This document shows positions 1 through 8,387 of a stretch of DNA of 64,000 bases, piece by piece (within the stretch, counting starts at the first letter, position 1; every line of letters starts with the position of its first letter). Source of the DNA: CALCKU01 sp964607445 (GTDB lineage Bacteria; Pseudomonadota; Alphaproteobacteria; Caulobacterales; Maricaulaceae); the NCBI GenBank assembly GCA_964607445.1, contig CAZSKN010000015.1, forward strand, positions 1 to 64,000, in the 5' to 3' direction. The notes under the pieces are model-generated. The model saw only the letters and a list, made by a program, of their open reading frames with translations. It did no database searches and was not told the DNA's origin. Position numbers and translations under genes: made by a program.

Positions 1-1
1 C

Positions 2-88
2 GGAGGCGACGTTTATTTATCCAGAAACTACAATTTTCGTTATGTCCGCTTTGAGGGGAATTTGAGGCATCAGGTTAAGTTGTTCTAA
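2..88 (+). CDS. C-terminal tail of an unidentified protein, cut by the window start
   Basis: An open frame enters from the left edge and ends at TAA 86-88, giving 28 residues rich in aromatic and charged residues and ending in Phe (…QVKLF). Outer-membrane beta-barrels such as porins and TonB-dependent receptors commonly end in a terminal aromatic residue, so such a tail is possible, and a transporter next to a catabolic cluster would make sense. The fragment is too short to assign and could be a chance frame. No strong terminator follows, only a short CCCC-TTTC-GGGG hairpin near 137-148. Confidence 0.3.
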   Translation, partial: GGDVYLSRNYNFRYVRFEGNLRHQVKLF

Positions 89-390
89 CGTCCCCTTGCC
101 CCCTGAGTTAGCACCCCATCAAACCGTTGGCATGTCCCCTTTCGGGGAAAATTACGACATGCGGAAATCAGTGTGCCGTACGTTTAATGGTTTAGCCCAC
201 TGAAGGTGGAACCGCTCTGTGAGTGACTTATATAGGCGAATGTGCCACAAATCTCTGACACACATTTCGTCACACTTTGAGAATAAAGTATAAAATATAT
301 AATAAATACAATTATATAGATATCGGCCTATCCGTCTTCAAAGCTCTCGATCTTTAAATCAGATTTAGTGTCTAAGGTGACAGCAAGTTT
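89..390. other. Intergenic stretch, no gene seen
   Basis: About 300 bases between the partial left-edge frame and the aminotransferase gene. The right half (about 285-320) is very A+T rich. I see no convincing open frame, tRNA or strong terminator here, only a weak CCCC/GGGG hairpin around 137-148. Confidence 0.5.
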
Positions 391-1641
391 CTAAAGTGAC
401 TGACAGGCCTTATTAACGATGTCCAAAGTTTGGGAAATGTCATCTTCTGTTAAAGCCAGATGCGGGTAGATTTTCTCGGCTGATTTTAAAAGACCGCCTG
501 CGCGCAAATAGCTATTAAAGACAGATTTAAGCTCCATATTGGCCGCCTTGACATCCCGGTAATCCCGCGGGTCACTATCTGTAAATACCACGTCGAAAAG
601 CGTATCATCGCCCACTAGTCTGTGGGCAAAACCGCGTACCGACAGGCCTTGTGAAATAGCCTCTCTGACAGCCCGCCCCCGTGAACGTAATTTTTCATAT
701 TGACCGGCTCTTGATAAAATTTCCAATGTCTTTTGTCCGGCTATTGCAGCGACAGGATTTCCCGATAATGTCCCGACTTGCATCACACCTCTTGCCCCTG
801 CCTGTGACCGATCAAATAACGCCATAATATCCGCGCGCCCGGCAATAGCTGCGAGCGGAAAGCCTCCGCCTATGGTTTTACCCAGCGTACACACATCCGG
901 CACAACACCGTATTTTTCTTGTGCCCCTCCCCACGCCAGCCGAAAACCCGTAACGACTTCATCAAAAATCAGAACAATGCCATGGGCATCACATAGGCGT
1001 CGAAGCGTGTCTAAAAACCCCGGTTCTGGCGGGATAATACGCTGCAAGGGTTCAACTATTATTGCAGCAATCTGTTCACCCTGTTCGGCAATCAAAGAGG
1101 AAATAAATAACTCGTCATTATAAGGCGCGACCAGAACCGCTTCACATACGCTTGGCAATATACCGGCTGAATCGGGTTCAGATTGCGGGAAATTTACAAG
1201 ACGGCTGGGCTTGAGGCTCATTTGGGCTTCGGCTGACATGCCATGATAGCCGCCCTCAAATTTCACAATTTTCTCTCGCCCCGTAAAGGCCCGTGCCAGA
1301 CGCATAGCAAACATATCCGCCTCACCGCCCGTCGAGACATATCGGAGCTGGTCCGCGCAAGGCAAGGCTGCGCATATAATTTCAGCCAGTTCAATACCCT
1401 GTGTATTTGTTGCAAAAAAAGTACTGCCGCGCGAGAGTTGTTCAATTACGGCGTCTGTGACTTCGGGGTGGGCGTGGCCTAACAGCATCGGACCAGATCC
1501 GATCAGAAAATCTATATATTTCCGACCCTCAACATCCCATATATGCGCCCCTTGCCCATGTGAAATAATAACCTCAGGATCAAAATTTCCAAACCCCGCT
1601 GAGGGCAGTACAGCCTGCGCACGATCATACCACGTCTTCAT
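391..1641 (-). CDS. Class-III PLP aminotransferase (glutamate-1-semialdehyde aminomutase-like)
   Basis: This 416-residue protein has the fold-type I class-III aminotransferase signature. STGGEA near residue 103 binds the cofactor phosphate, FDEV at 226-229 carries the Asp that contacts the PLP pyridine nitrogen, and LGKTIGGGFPLAA places the Schiff-base lysine at K255. Length and motifs fit the glutamate-1-semialdehyde aminomutase / omega-aminotransferase group. The setting, last in a four-gene catabolic operon, argues for a transaminase that processes a semialdehyde or amino acid from the pathway rather than the haem-pathway HemL. Its start overlaps the end of the enolase-family gene by 4 bp (ATGA), so the two are translationally coupled. 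The true substrate cannot be read from the sequence. Confidence 0.85.
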   Translation of the reverse strand: MKTWYDRAQAVLPSAGFGNFDPEVIISHGQGAHIWDVEGRKYIDFLIGSGPMLLGHAHPEVTDAVIEQLSRGSTFFATNTQGIELAEIICAALPCADQLRYVSTGGEADMFAMRLARAFTGREKIVKFEGGYHGMSAEAQMSLKPSRLVNFPQSEPDSAGILPSVCEAVLVAPYNDELFISSLIAEQGEQIAAIIVEPLQRIIPPEPGFLDTLRRLCDAHGIVLIFDEVVTGFRLAWGGAQEKYGVVPDVCTLGKTIGGGFPLAAIAGRADIMALFDRSQAGARGVMQVGTLSGNPVAAIAGQKTLEILSRAGQYEKLRSRGRAVREAISQGLSVRGFAHRLVGDDTLFDVVFTDSDPRDYRDVKAANMELKSVFNSYLRAGGLLKSAEKIYPHLALTEDDISQTLDIVNKACQSL

Positions 1642-2753
1642 GTTCCAACCTCGTAAATAGCCACTGGCTCGCCTAAAATCGCCGTATCAATATTCACGCC
1701 ATGGCCCGCGCGCTCAGATACAAAAAGTTTACCGTCTATATTCCGAGAGCCATTTTGCGGGGCCACATCCACCGTCAACATATCTTGGCACGCCCATGTG
1801 CCCAGACACATCGTCTCTGGTATAGTCGCGGCCAATATTGCGGCTTCCGTATCAGCCAGAACCGACCCGCCCGTGGCCATAACATAAATCTGAATACCGT
1901 GCGCGAGTGCAATATCTCTTATACGCACCGCTTTGGTAAGACCACCTACGCGATTGAGTTTAATACCAAACACCTCCGCAAGACCGTCTCGCGCGATACG
2001 CGCCGCGTCCTGTAGGCTCACCAGACTTTCATCAACACTTATCGGGGCCGTACTCATCGGCCTCAACGCCGCGATATCATCCAGACTTTCGCAGGGTTGC
2101 TCAAAGGTCACGCCCAGATCAGATGTTGCGTTCATGACAATCCCCGCTTCGCGACGCGTCCAGGCCCGGTTAACGTCATATAAAATACGCTCATTTGGCA
2201 AACGTTTATCTTCGAGGAATCGAATGCGTTCAATATCCTTTTCAATATCCCCGCCAATTTTAACAGAGTGGCCCGTATATCCTCGGTCTCGGTAGCTTTG
2301 AATAATTCCCAACATGTCATCCGGTGTCCCTGAAGAGACCGATGACATAATGCGCGTTCCGCTGTCGCGACGTTGACCTAGCATCTGGGCGATGGAGCGA
2401 CCTGCCGCCTTGCCATTAATATCCCAACAGGCCAGATCAATTGGAGCTTTCGCATAGAGATGGCCGGGAAGCGAGGTATCCATCACCCGCTCCACTAACA
2501 AATATTCGCGGGGATCCAGCCCCAGTATAAAGGGAGCCATGGTCTGCAATCCAGCGCGAATTCCGGGGCCATGCGCTGGCACATAGCTATGCCCCCAAGG
2601 CGTCCCTTCTCCCCAACCGGTAAGGCCCTCATCCGTTTCCACTTTTACAAAGGTAGCGTCCAGAACATCATATCGTAATCGCCCACCCGAGAGAAAATAA
2701 GGTTGTGAGAGTGGGAGATCTTTTTGAAAGACCGAGAGTTTAGTAATCTTCAT
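1638..2753 (-). CDS. Enolase-superfamily enzyme (mandelate racemase / muconate lactonizing), HpbD-like
   Basis: The 371-residue protein shows the complete MR/MLE active site: lysine K165 (HSVKIG), metal ligands D193 (YDVNR), E218 (FEQPC) and D241 (VDES), and a second catalytic lysine K265 (FGIKLNRVGG). This spacing and the EQPC and KLNRVGG words resemble 4-hydroxyproline betaine 2-epimerase (HpbD) and cis-3-hydroxyproline dehydratase. It should act by Mg-assisted proton abstraction next to a carboxylate, as an epimerase or dehydratase. It lies one base after the MDR gene and overlaps the aminotransferase start, within a single leftward operon. The assignment to the superfamily is firm; the exact reaction is inferred only from similarity of motifs and from the methylated-amine context. 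Confidence 0.85.
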   Translation of the reverse strand: MKITKLSVFQKDLPLSQPYFLSGGRLRYDVLDATFVKVETDEGLTGWGEGTPWGHSYVPAHGPGIRAGLQTMAPFILGLDPREYLLVERVMDTSLPGHLYAKAPIDLACWDINGKAAGRSIAQMLGQRRDSGTRIMSSVSSGTPDDMLGIIQSYRDRGYTGHSVKIGGDIEKDIERIRFLEDKRLPNERILYDVNRAWTRREAGIVMNATSDLGVTFEQPCESLDDIAALRPMSTAPISVDESLVSLQDAARIARDGLAEVFGIKLNRVGGLTKAVRIRDIALAHGIQIYVMATGGSVLADTEAAILAATIPETMCLGTWACQDMLTVDVAPQNGSRNIDGKLFVSERAGHGVNIDTAILGEPVAIYEVGT

Positions 2754-2754
2754 T

Positions 2755-3837
2755 TTAATCCATTACAACGACAATATTGCCAACATGTTTTTTGTCGATA
2801 AAAGCTTGTTGCGCGGTCTTCAATTCCGATAGGGGATAGCTCGCGGCCAATGCCGGTGCGATCTCGTCGTTATTAATGTATCCGATCAGATCGTCAAATG
2901 TGCCAAGTCGCACAACTGTTGACCCTAATAATGTCAGGTCATGTAAATATAGCGTTCGTACATCCAACGTTGTGATAGCCCCCGCAATAGCCCCGGAGGT
3001 CACATATCTTCCGCCGCGCTCTAAGGCATGAATGAGATCGGGGAATATAGCCCCAGCGACAACATCTGCGACAACTGTTACCTTTTCATTTTTAAGGCCT
3101 GACGTCAGATCATCTTCACGTAAAATTATAGCGGCTGGATTTAACGCTCTAACCCGGGCTTGTTTAGCTTTCGACGTCATCGCCAGCGTGCGCGCACCGC
3201 GACGGTTTGCCAAGGCAATCAATGCCGAGCCGACACCGCCAGACGCACCCGTTACCAAAACCACATCCTCACGGCCAACCTCGGCCCGGTTCAACATGCC
3301 TTCCGCTGTCATCCAACTTGTCGCAAATGTCGCAAGCTCGGCATCGGATAACGCACTCTTGACGGGATGAACTGCGCGGTAATCAGCCTTTGTATACTCG
3401 GCAAACCCTCCGTCACATTCTGAACCGTAATACCCAACACCATTTTTATTATGCGGATCATCCCAATCCCGCAACCATGTATCCACCAAGACTCTTTTAT
3501 CCATCAAACCGTGCGGCACCCTCGCCCCGACAGAGACGACATGACCCACGACATCTGCACCCTGAATACGGGGAAATTGCAGCGGTGTACCCCCCCATCC
3601 GGCATCCGAAGCATTCCCGCTAATGCCCTTATCTTCGGTGCCACCTTCAATAGATTTCGAATACCAACCCAATCGCGTGTTCACATCTGTATTATTAAGC
3701 CCACACGCTCTGACGCGGATCAGCACCTCGGTTTCCGATATTTGCGGTAAGGGCCAATCATTATGGAATTCAAGCGTCTCCAGACCACCATGACCGGTGA
3801 GTACAAATGCCTGCATTGTCTTTGGAAGCTTAGACAT
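2755..3837 (-). CDS. Medium-chain dehydrogenase/reductase (quinone-oxidoreductase type)
   Basis: A 360-residue MDR-superfamily protein. The GroES-like N-terminal half contains NNTDVNTR, and the Rossmann half has VTGASGGVGSALI as its nucleotide-binding loop. The structural-zinc cysteine cluster of classical alcohol dehydrogenases is not evident, so a zinc-independent NADPH-dependent reductase or enoyl/quinone reductase is more likely than a true alcohol dehydrogenase. The start lies 8 bp inside the end of the dimethylglycine-dehydrogenase-like gene, and the stop is one base before the enolase-family start, so it belongs to the same transcript. Its substrate is presumably an intermediate of the cluster's pathway, but this is inference. 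Confidence 0.8.
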   Translation of the reverse strand: MSKLPKTMQAFVLTGHGGLETLEFHNDWPLPQISETEVLIRVRACGLNNTDVNTRLGWYSKSIEGGTEDKGISGNASDAGWGGTPLQFPRIQGADVVGHVVSVGARVPHGLMDKRVLVDTWLRDWDDPHNKNGVGYYGSECDGGFAEYTKADYRAVHPVKSALSDAELATFATSWMTAEGMLNRAEVGREDVVLVTGASGGVGSALIALANRRGARTLAMTSKAKQARVRALNPAAIILREDDLTSGLKNEKVTVVADVVAGAIFPDLIHALERGGRYVTSGAIAGAITTLDVRTLYLHDLTLLGSTVVRLGTFDDLIGYINNDEIAPALAASYPLSELKTAQQAFIDKKHVGNIVVVMD

Positions 3838-6283
3838 TTCGGGGCCTCCGGTTTTGCGGATCGTAAATCGCTTGCTCCATAACCACGGCGTCTCGCGGCT
3901 TGGCTGCTATCACAACTTTTAATTTTTGTCCGCGCACTGCGGCACCGGGTTTTACATAAGCAAAGGCCATAATTTTGTGACAGGCATAGCCATAGGCAAT
4001 GGAACTAATTGTGCCAACAATCTGTCCGTCCATTAATACGGCTTCGCCGCCATGGCCATCATGCTCTCCGTCAGCTTCAATAGCCAAATAAGCGCAGACC
4101 CAGGGTTGTGTCACAGCTTCCAGACTGGCGAGGGTTTCCGCCCGACCTAAAAATTCACCTTTGTCAAGGCGTACAAACCGCATGACATTTGCTTCTGGCA
4201 GGGTCACTTCATTGGTCAGCTCACCCGCACCCGGAAACATTTTTTCCATGCGCAAACTATTCATAGCGAAGCTACCATAATCCTTTATCCCATATGGTTT
4301 GCCGCTCTCCCATAGCGCTTCATAAATTGGCACCATTGCTGCGCGAGGCCCATGAAATTCCCACCCCATTTCCCCGGCATAAGACATGCGCAAGGCCCAA
4401 ACCCTCTGTCCAGCCAGATCAATCTCCTGTGCCTTTAACCATTTAAAGTCCGCAATATCTAGCGACGCAGATGTCAGCGGGGCCAGCACATCGGCGGATT
4501 TCGGTCCCTGCAAAGCCAAGGCAAACCCATCATCAGATAAATTGCGAACCGTAACATTTTCGTCAATCAGATTATGTGCCAAATGATCCAGCAAACGTTG
4601 TTCAAAAAAGGCCGCACACGTCAGATAATAGCGATCCGAGCCACGTTTTAAAACCGTCAATTCCAACTCAATCCGGCCCCGTCGGTTCAACATATGGGTC
4701 AGGCAAACAGACCCCGTTTTAACCGGAAGCTTATTGGCGACAAGACGGTCTAGATACACTTTGGCGTCAGGCCCGGATATCTCGACTTTGGTAAAGGCGC
4801 AAATATCCATAATTGCCACGCCCTCACGCACAGCCCGGCATTCCTCGCCCACACGATCATGCACAATATTGCGACCAAAACTGTAATGATCGCGCGCAGC
4901 TTCGGGGCCTGTGGCAAACCAACGGGCGCGTTCATGCCCATAAACCTCTTCAAAGACGGCGCCTTTGGCTTTTAAAATATCATAAAGCGGGCTTTTTTTA
5001 ACCGGCCGTCCATCAAGGCGGTTAAAATGCGGATAGGGTATTTCATGACGCAAGAGATAGTCTTCGCGGGCTTTGACATTTTGCCAGTCTTTTGTCGCAT
5101 AAGCCCCAAACCGCCGTGGATCAAACGCACGCATAGAAATATCTGCCGCCCCGTGAACCATCCACCGTGCCAATTCACGCGTCAAGCCGGGTCCCCAACC
5201 AATGCCGATTTGCGTGCCGCAACAACACCAGTAATTTTTCACGCCCGGCGCGGGGCCGATAAGTGGATTTCCATCCGGCGGATGTGAAATCGCGCCGTGA
5301 ACATCGCGTTTAATACCCAATGCAGATAAAACAGGCATACGTCCCATCGCATTTTCAAGCCACGGCATCACCCGATCATAATCAGCTTCGAATAAATGGT
5401 TTTCAGCGTCCCATGGACAATGATCATCCCAAACAACATTGGGATTGGCTTTCTCATATATTCCGATCAAGCCTGACTGTTGTTCCATACGGATATAACC
5501 TGAAACCAGCTTGTCATCACGAATAACCGGTAATTCTTTTTCAAGATGCGCAAATTCCGGCACAATATCTGTAACAAAATAATGATGCGTCATAGATGTC
5601 GTTGGAATATTGACCCCGCTCCACTCACCTATTTGACGCGCATATGTCCCCCCTGCATTGACAATATGTTCGCACACAATATCGCCCGAGGCGGTAAAGA
5701 CTTTCCACTCGCCACCGGGTAACGGCTTGACATCTTCTGCCCGGCATTGTCGGATAATTTTGACGCCCAGCTTTCGCGCGCCTTTAGCCAGCCCCATGGC
5801 CACTCCAGACGGATCAACATGGCCGTCATCCGGCGTATGCAAAGCCCCGATTACACCGTCGAGATTATAAAAGGGATGAAGCTCTGCAATGCGCGCTGGC
5901 TTGACAAGCTCGGAATTAAACCCAAGGGCGATATTTACAGACCGCGTATATTTCAGCCAGTCCATTTCGTCTGAATCATAAGCCAGCCGAAACGATCCGC
6001 AACCATGCCACGTCGTAGATTGTCCGGTTTCAGCCTCCAGACCTCCATTATAAAGTCCGATATTATAATCTACACATTTTCCTAACGCATAGCTACTGGT
6101 CGAATGGGTGATTTGTCCCGCAGCATGCCATGTCGATCCGGACGTCAATTCATGTTTTTCCAACAGTACAATATCCGTCCAACCTTCATGCGCCAGATGA
6201 TAGGCGATCCCGCACCCCATAACGCCCCCGCCAATAATGACAACACGCGCATTTTTTGGAACAGTGTGTGGGGGCGTGGGCAT
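3830..6283 (-). CDS. Dimethylglycine/sarcosine dehydrogenase-like flavoprotein with GcvT domain
   Basis: The 817-residue protein has two parts. Residues 15 to about 390 form a DAO-type FAD domain with the dinucleotide motif VVIIGGGVMGCG and the STWHAAG word, whose His53 is the covalent flavin site in dimethylglycine and sarcosine dehydrogenases. The second part, about 420 to 810, is a GcvT-like tetrahydrofolate-binding domain. Family members oxidise an N-methyl group and pass the formaldehyde unit to tetrahydrofolate as 5,10-methylene-THF. It is the first gene of the leftward operon behind a good promoter at 6316-6344. With the Rieske oxygenase across the divergent promoter, it would remove the second or last methyl group of a quaternary amine. 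The substrate may be a methylated amino acid other than dimethylglycine. Confidence 0.88.
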   Translation of the reverse strand: MPTPPHTVPKNARVVIIGGGVMGCGIAYHLAHEGWTDIVLLEKHELTSGSTWHAAGQITHSTSSYALGKCVDYNIGLYNGGLEAETGQSTTWHGCGSFRLAYDSDEMDWLKYTRSVNIALGFNSELVKPARIAELHPFYNLDGVIGALHTPDDGHVDPSGVAMGLAKGARKLGVKIIRQCRAEDVKPLPGGEWKVFTASGDIVCEHIVNAGGTYARQIGEWSGVNIPTTSMTHHYFVTDIVPEFAHLEKELPVIRDDKLVSGYIRMEQQSGLIGIYEKANPNVVWDDHCPWDAENHLFEADYDRVMPWLENAMGRMPVLSALGIKRDVHGAISHPPDGNPLIGPAPGVKNYWCCCGTQIGIGWGPGLTRELARWMVHGAADISMRAFDPRRFGAYATKDWQNVKAREDYLLRHEIPYPHFNRLDGRPVKKSPLYDILKAKGAVFEEVYGHERARWFATGPEAARDHYSFGRNIVHDRVGEECRAVREGVAIMDICAFTKVEISGPDAKVYLDRLVANKLPVKTGSVCLTHMLNRRGRIELELTVLKRGSDRYYLTCAAFFEQRLLDHLAHNLIDENVTVRNLSDDGFALALQGPKSADVLAPLTSASLDIADFKWLKAQEIDLAGQRVWALRMSYAGEMGWEFHGPRAAMVPIYEALWESGKPYGIKDYGSFAMNSLRMEKMFPGAGELTNEVTLPEANVMRFVRLDKGEFLGRAETLASLEAVTQPWVCAYLAIEADGEHDGHGGEAVLMDGQIVGTISSIAYGYACHKIMAFAYVKPGAAVRGQKLKVVIAAKPRDAVVMEQAIYDPQNRRPRNV

Positions 6284-6315
6284 AAAGTCTCACGAGGGTC
6301 AATTTGAACTGGACA

Positions 6316-6344
6316 AATTTATGACACAAATATACCATAGTCAA
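6316..6344 (-). promoter_or_regulatory. Sigma-70-type promoter of the leftward catabolic operon
   Basis: On the minus strand TTGACT (6344-6339) and TAAATT (6321-6316) are separated by 17 bp, a near-consensus -35/-10 pair. It would start transcription about 25 bases before the ATG at 6283. The -35 box lies inside the inverted repeat at 6331-6358, so binding there could block transcription. Confidence 0.5.
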
Positions 6345-6358
6345 TTATGAAAGGTATA
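6331..6358. promoter_or_regulatory. Candidate RpiR operator: TATACC-N16-GGTATA inverted repeat
   Basis: Two perfect 6-bp arms (6331-6336 and 6353-6358) sit between the divergent genes and cover the leftward -35 box. The second arm lies just inside the longest reading of the regulator gene, which has no Shine-Dalgarno sequence before ATG 6347. A start at ATG 6389 would place the whole repeat in non-coding DNA. Autoregulation by the RpiR protein is inferred from position. Confidence 0.4.
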
Positions 6359-7267
6359 AATGTATCAAATACTGTAGCGCCCGCCTCTATGGCAAAACCC
6401 AATGTCTTGCTCGGTCAGCTCTTGCAGGAATTTGAGAACCTAAGCCCGCAACTGCGTAAGGCGGCACGTTATGTTTTAGACCATCCCCATGATATCAGCG
6501 TCTCGACTATTCGCGAAATATCCGACGCCGCCAATGTGACCCCCAATACATTTGTACGCATGGCCCGATCTATCGGCCTTGCAGGTTATGAAGATTTCCG
6601 ACAAGTCTTTCGCGAGGATATTCGACGCGGAAAAGTCAACTTCCCGGATAGGGCGCGCTGGCTGCAATCCCTATCCCAAGACGGCAAGCTTGGCGCGCTT
6701 TATAGCGATATGGTAAATTCCGCGATTTCCAATCTGGAAGACACTTTTGCCGAGATAGATGTGGATGATCTTCGCCGTGCCGCTGACGCGATATGGCGGT
6801 CTAAAGACGTGTTTACCTTAGGGGTCGGGATTAATAATGCCAATGCACGTAATTTCACCTATTTAGCCCGTACCGGAATGATCAAATTTCATGCCATTCC
6901 ACGCGCAGGCAGCACAGCTACAGATGATCTCGCATGGGCAAATGAAAAAGATGTTCTTATCGCCATAACCTGCGCGCCCTATCGTCAAGAAGTCGTTAAA
7001 GCCGTTGAGATCGCCAAAGAGCAGGGCGTAACCGTAATCGCCATATCAAACCGTTCGACCTCTCCGATAATCCGACAAGCTGATCATAAATTTCTGGTCA
7101 TATCTGATACGCCGCAATTTTTCCCCTCTTCTGTATCCATCATCGCGCTTCTGGAAACTTTACTCTCATTTGTCATTGCCAGATCTAGCACCAAAATTGT
7201 CGACCGCGTTGACGCTTTTCACAATCGACGACATGAATTAGGCCTGTATTATGATGATGAGACCTAG
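6347..7267 (+). CDS. MurR/RpiR-family transcriptional regulator
   Basis: The 306-residue protein has an N-terminal HTH_6 domain (about residues 20-95, with TIREISDAANVTPNTFVRMARSIG as its helix-turn-helix region) and a C-terminal SIS phosphosugar-type sensor domain (about 130-265). RpiR proteins usually sense a pathway metabolite and control the adjacent genes. Here it lies at the hinge of the divergent cluster and is 13 bases upstream of the Rieske gene, so it probably regulates both arms. The start is uncertain: ATG 6347 has no ribosome-binding site, and ATG 6389 (MAKPNVLL) is an alternative. In several alphaproteobacteria RpiR proteins control betaine or amine catabolism rather than sugar use. 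Confidence 0.88.
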   Translation: MKGINVSNTVAPASMAKPNVLLGQLLQEFENLSPQLRKAARYVLDHPHDISVSTIREISDAANVTPNTFVRMARSIGLAGYEDFRQVFREDIRRGKVNFPDRARWLQSLSQDGKLGALYSDMVNSAISNLEDTFAEIDVDDLRRAADAIWRSKDVFTLGVGINNANARNFTYLARTGMIKFHAIPRAGSTATDDLAWANEKDVLIAITCAPYRQEVVKAVEIAKEQGVTVIAISNRSTSPIIRQADHKFLVISDTPQFFPSSVSIIALLETLLSFVIARSSTKIVDRVDAFHNRRHELGLYYDDET

Positions 7268-7280
7268 ATAGAGACGCATT

Positions 7281-8387
7281 GTGACACCCCCCAATACATC
7301 ACACCCGATATTATCTTTAGATGCGCGTTACTATACCGACCCAGCAATATTCGAGATTGAGAACACACATCTATTGGCCAAGACATGGCAATTTGCCGGA
7401 CATGAAAGCCAGATAAAACACAAAGGCGAGTATTTTACCTTTTCTATCGCCGGAGAAAACCTGTTTTGTATTCGCGCGGCTAATGGTGCCATTCATGCCT
7501 TTTACAATGTGTGTCAACACCGCGCCCACGAACTTGTCAGCGGTACCGGTCAAACACATTTACTTGTGTGTCCCTATCACGCGTGGACCTATGAATTATC
7601 CGGTTCCCTGCGGTCGGGTCCCAATATCCAAAACACACCGGGGTTAGATCCATCTGCAATCTGCTTGTCTTCCGTTAGCCTTGAGAATTTTCATGGCTTC
7701 CTTTTTGTCAATCTCGACGCGGACGCCAAACCGATGGAGACATGGTTTCCCAATGTCAGGACCGAACTTCTGGACTTCGTGCCTCATATTTCAGAGCTAA
7801 CCCCGATAGAGCTTATTGAAATACCGGAAAAAACAAATTGGAAGGTTTCAATAGAAAATTATTCGGAATGTTATCATTGCGCCCGCAATCATCCGACATT
7901 TGCGACAGGCGTGATAAAAGCTGAAACCTATGATATACAGCCCCAAGGCTATTGCCTGCGCCATACAACCCAATGCCAAGACGATCTCTCGGATATGACC
8001 TATCCGGTTGACCTCAAAAGCAATCCGCGCGCGGGCGAATATTCATCCTGGTTTTTATGGCCCCTATTCTCTTTCCAAGTCTATCCGGGGAATGTACTCA
8101 ATACCTATCACTGGCGCACGATAGATACAGATCATGTCATACTTTACCGAGGCTGGTATGCGCGTGATGAAGCCGGTGAAATCATAGCACGGCAATTGGC
8201 GTTACAAGACCGTGAAACCACTGTCGCCGAAGATATATTATTGGTCGAGTCTATTCAACGCGGACTAAAATCACGCGGATATACCGCAGGACCGCTCGTG
8301 CTTGACCCGAAAGGCGGGGTGAACTCGGAACACTCTATTCTAGCCTTACACAACTGGATACGGGAGGCCATAAATGCCTACTTATGA
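7281..8387 (+). CDS. Rieske non-haem iron oxygenase, quaternary-amine type
   Basis: The 368-residue oxygenase subunit has the Rieske [2Fe-2S] ligands C78, H80, C97 and H100 (CQHRAH…CPYHAW), and a mononuclear iron site in ENYSECYHCARNH (H199, H204). The residue that bridges the two metal centres in most family members is an aspartate; here it is a glutamate, E196. This is a feature of the carnitine monooxygenase / stachydrine demethylase / glycine betaine group, which hydroxylates methyl or adjacent carbons of quaternary amines. The stop overlaps the aldehyde dehydrogenase start by 14 bp. Electrons probably come from the reductase at 10465, through a ferredoxin that is not encoded nearby. Confidence 0.88.
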   Translation: MTPPNTSHPILSLDARYYTDPAIFEIENTHLLAKTWQFAGHESQIKHKGEYFTFSIAGENLFCIRAANGAIHAFYNVCQHRAHELVSGTGQTHLLVCPYHAWTYELSGSLRSGPNIQNTPGLDPSAICLSSVSLENFHGFLFVNLDADAKPMETWFPNVRTELLDFVPHISELTPIELIEIPEKTNWKVSIENYSECYHCARNHPTFATGVIKAETYDIQPQGYCLRHTTQCQDDLSDMTYPVDLKSNPRAGEYSSWFLWPLFSFQVYPGNVLNTYHWRTIDTDHVILYRGWYARDEAGEIIARQLALQDRETTVAEDILLVESIQRGLKSRGYTAGPLVLDPKGGVNSEHSILALHNWIREAINAYL

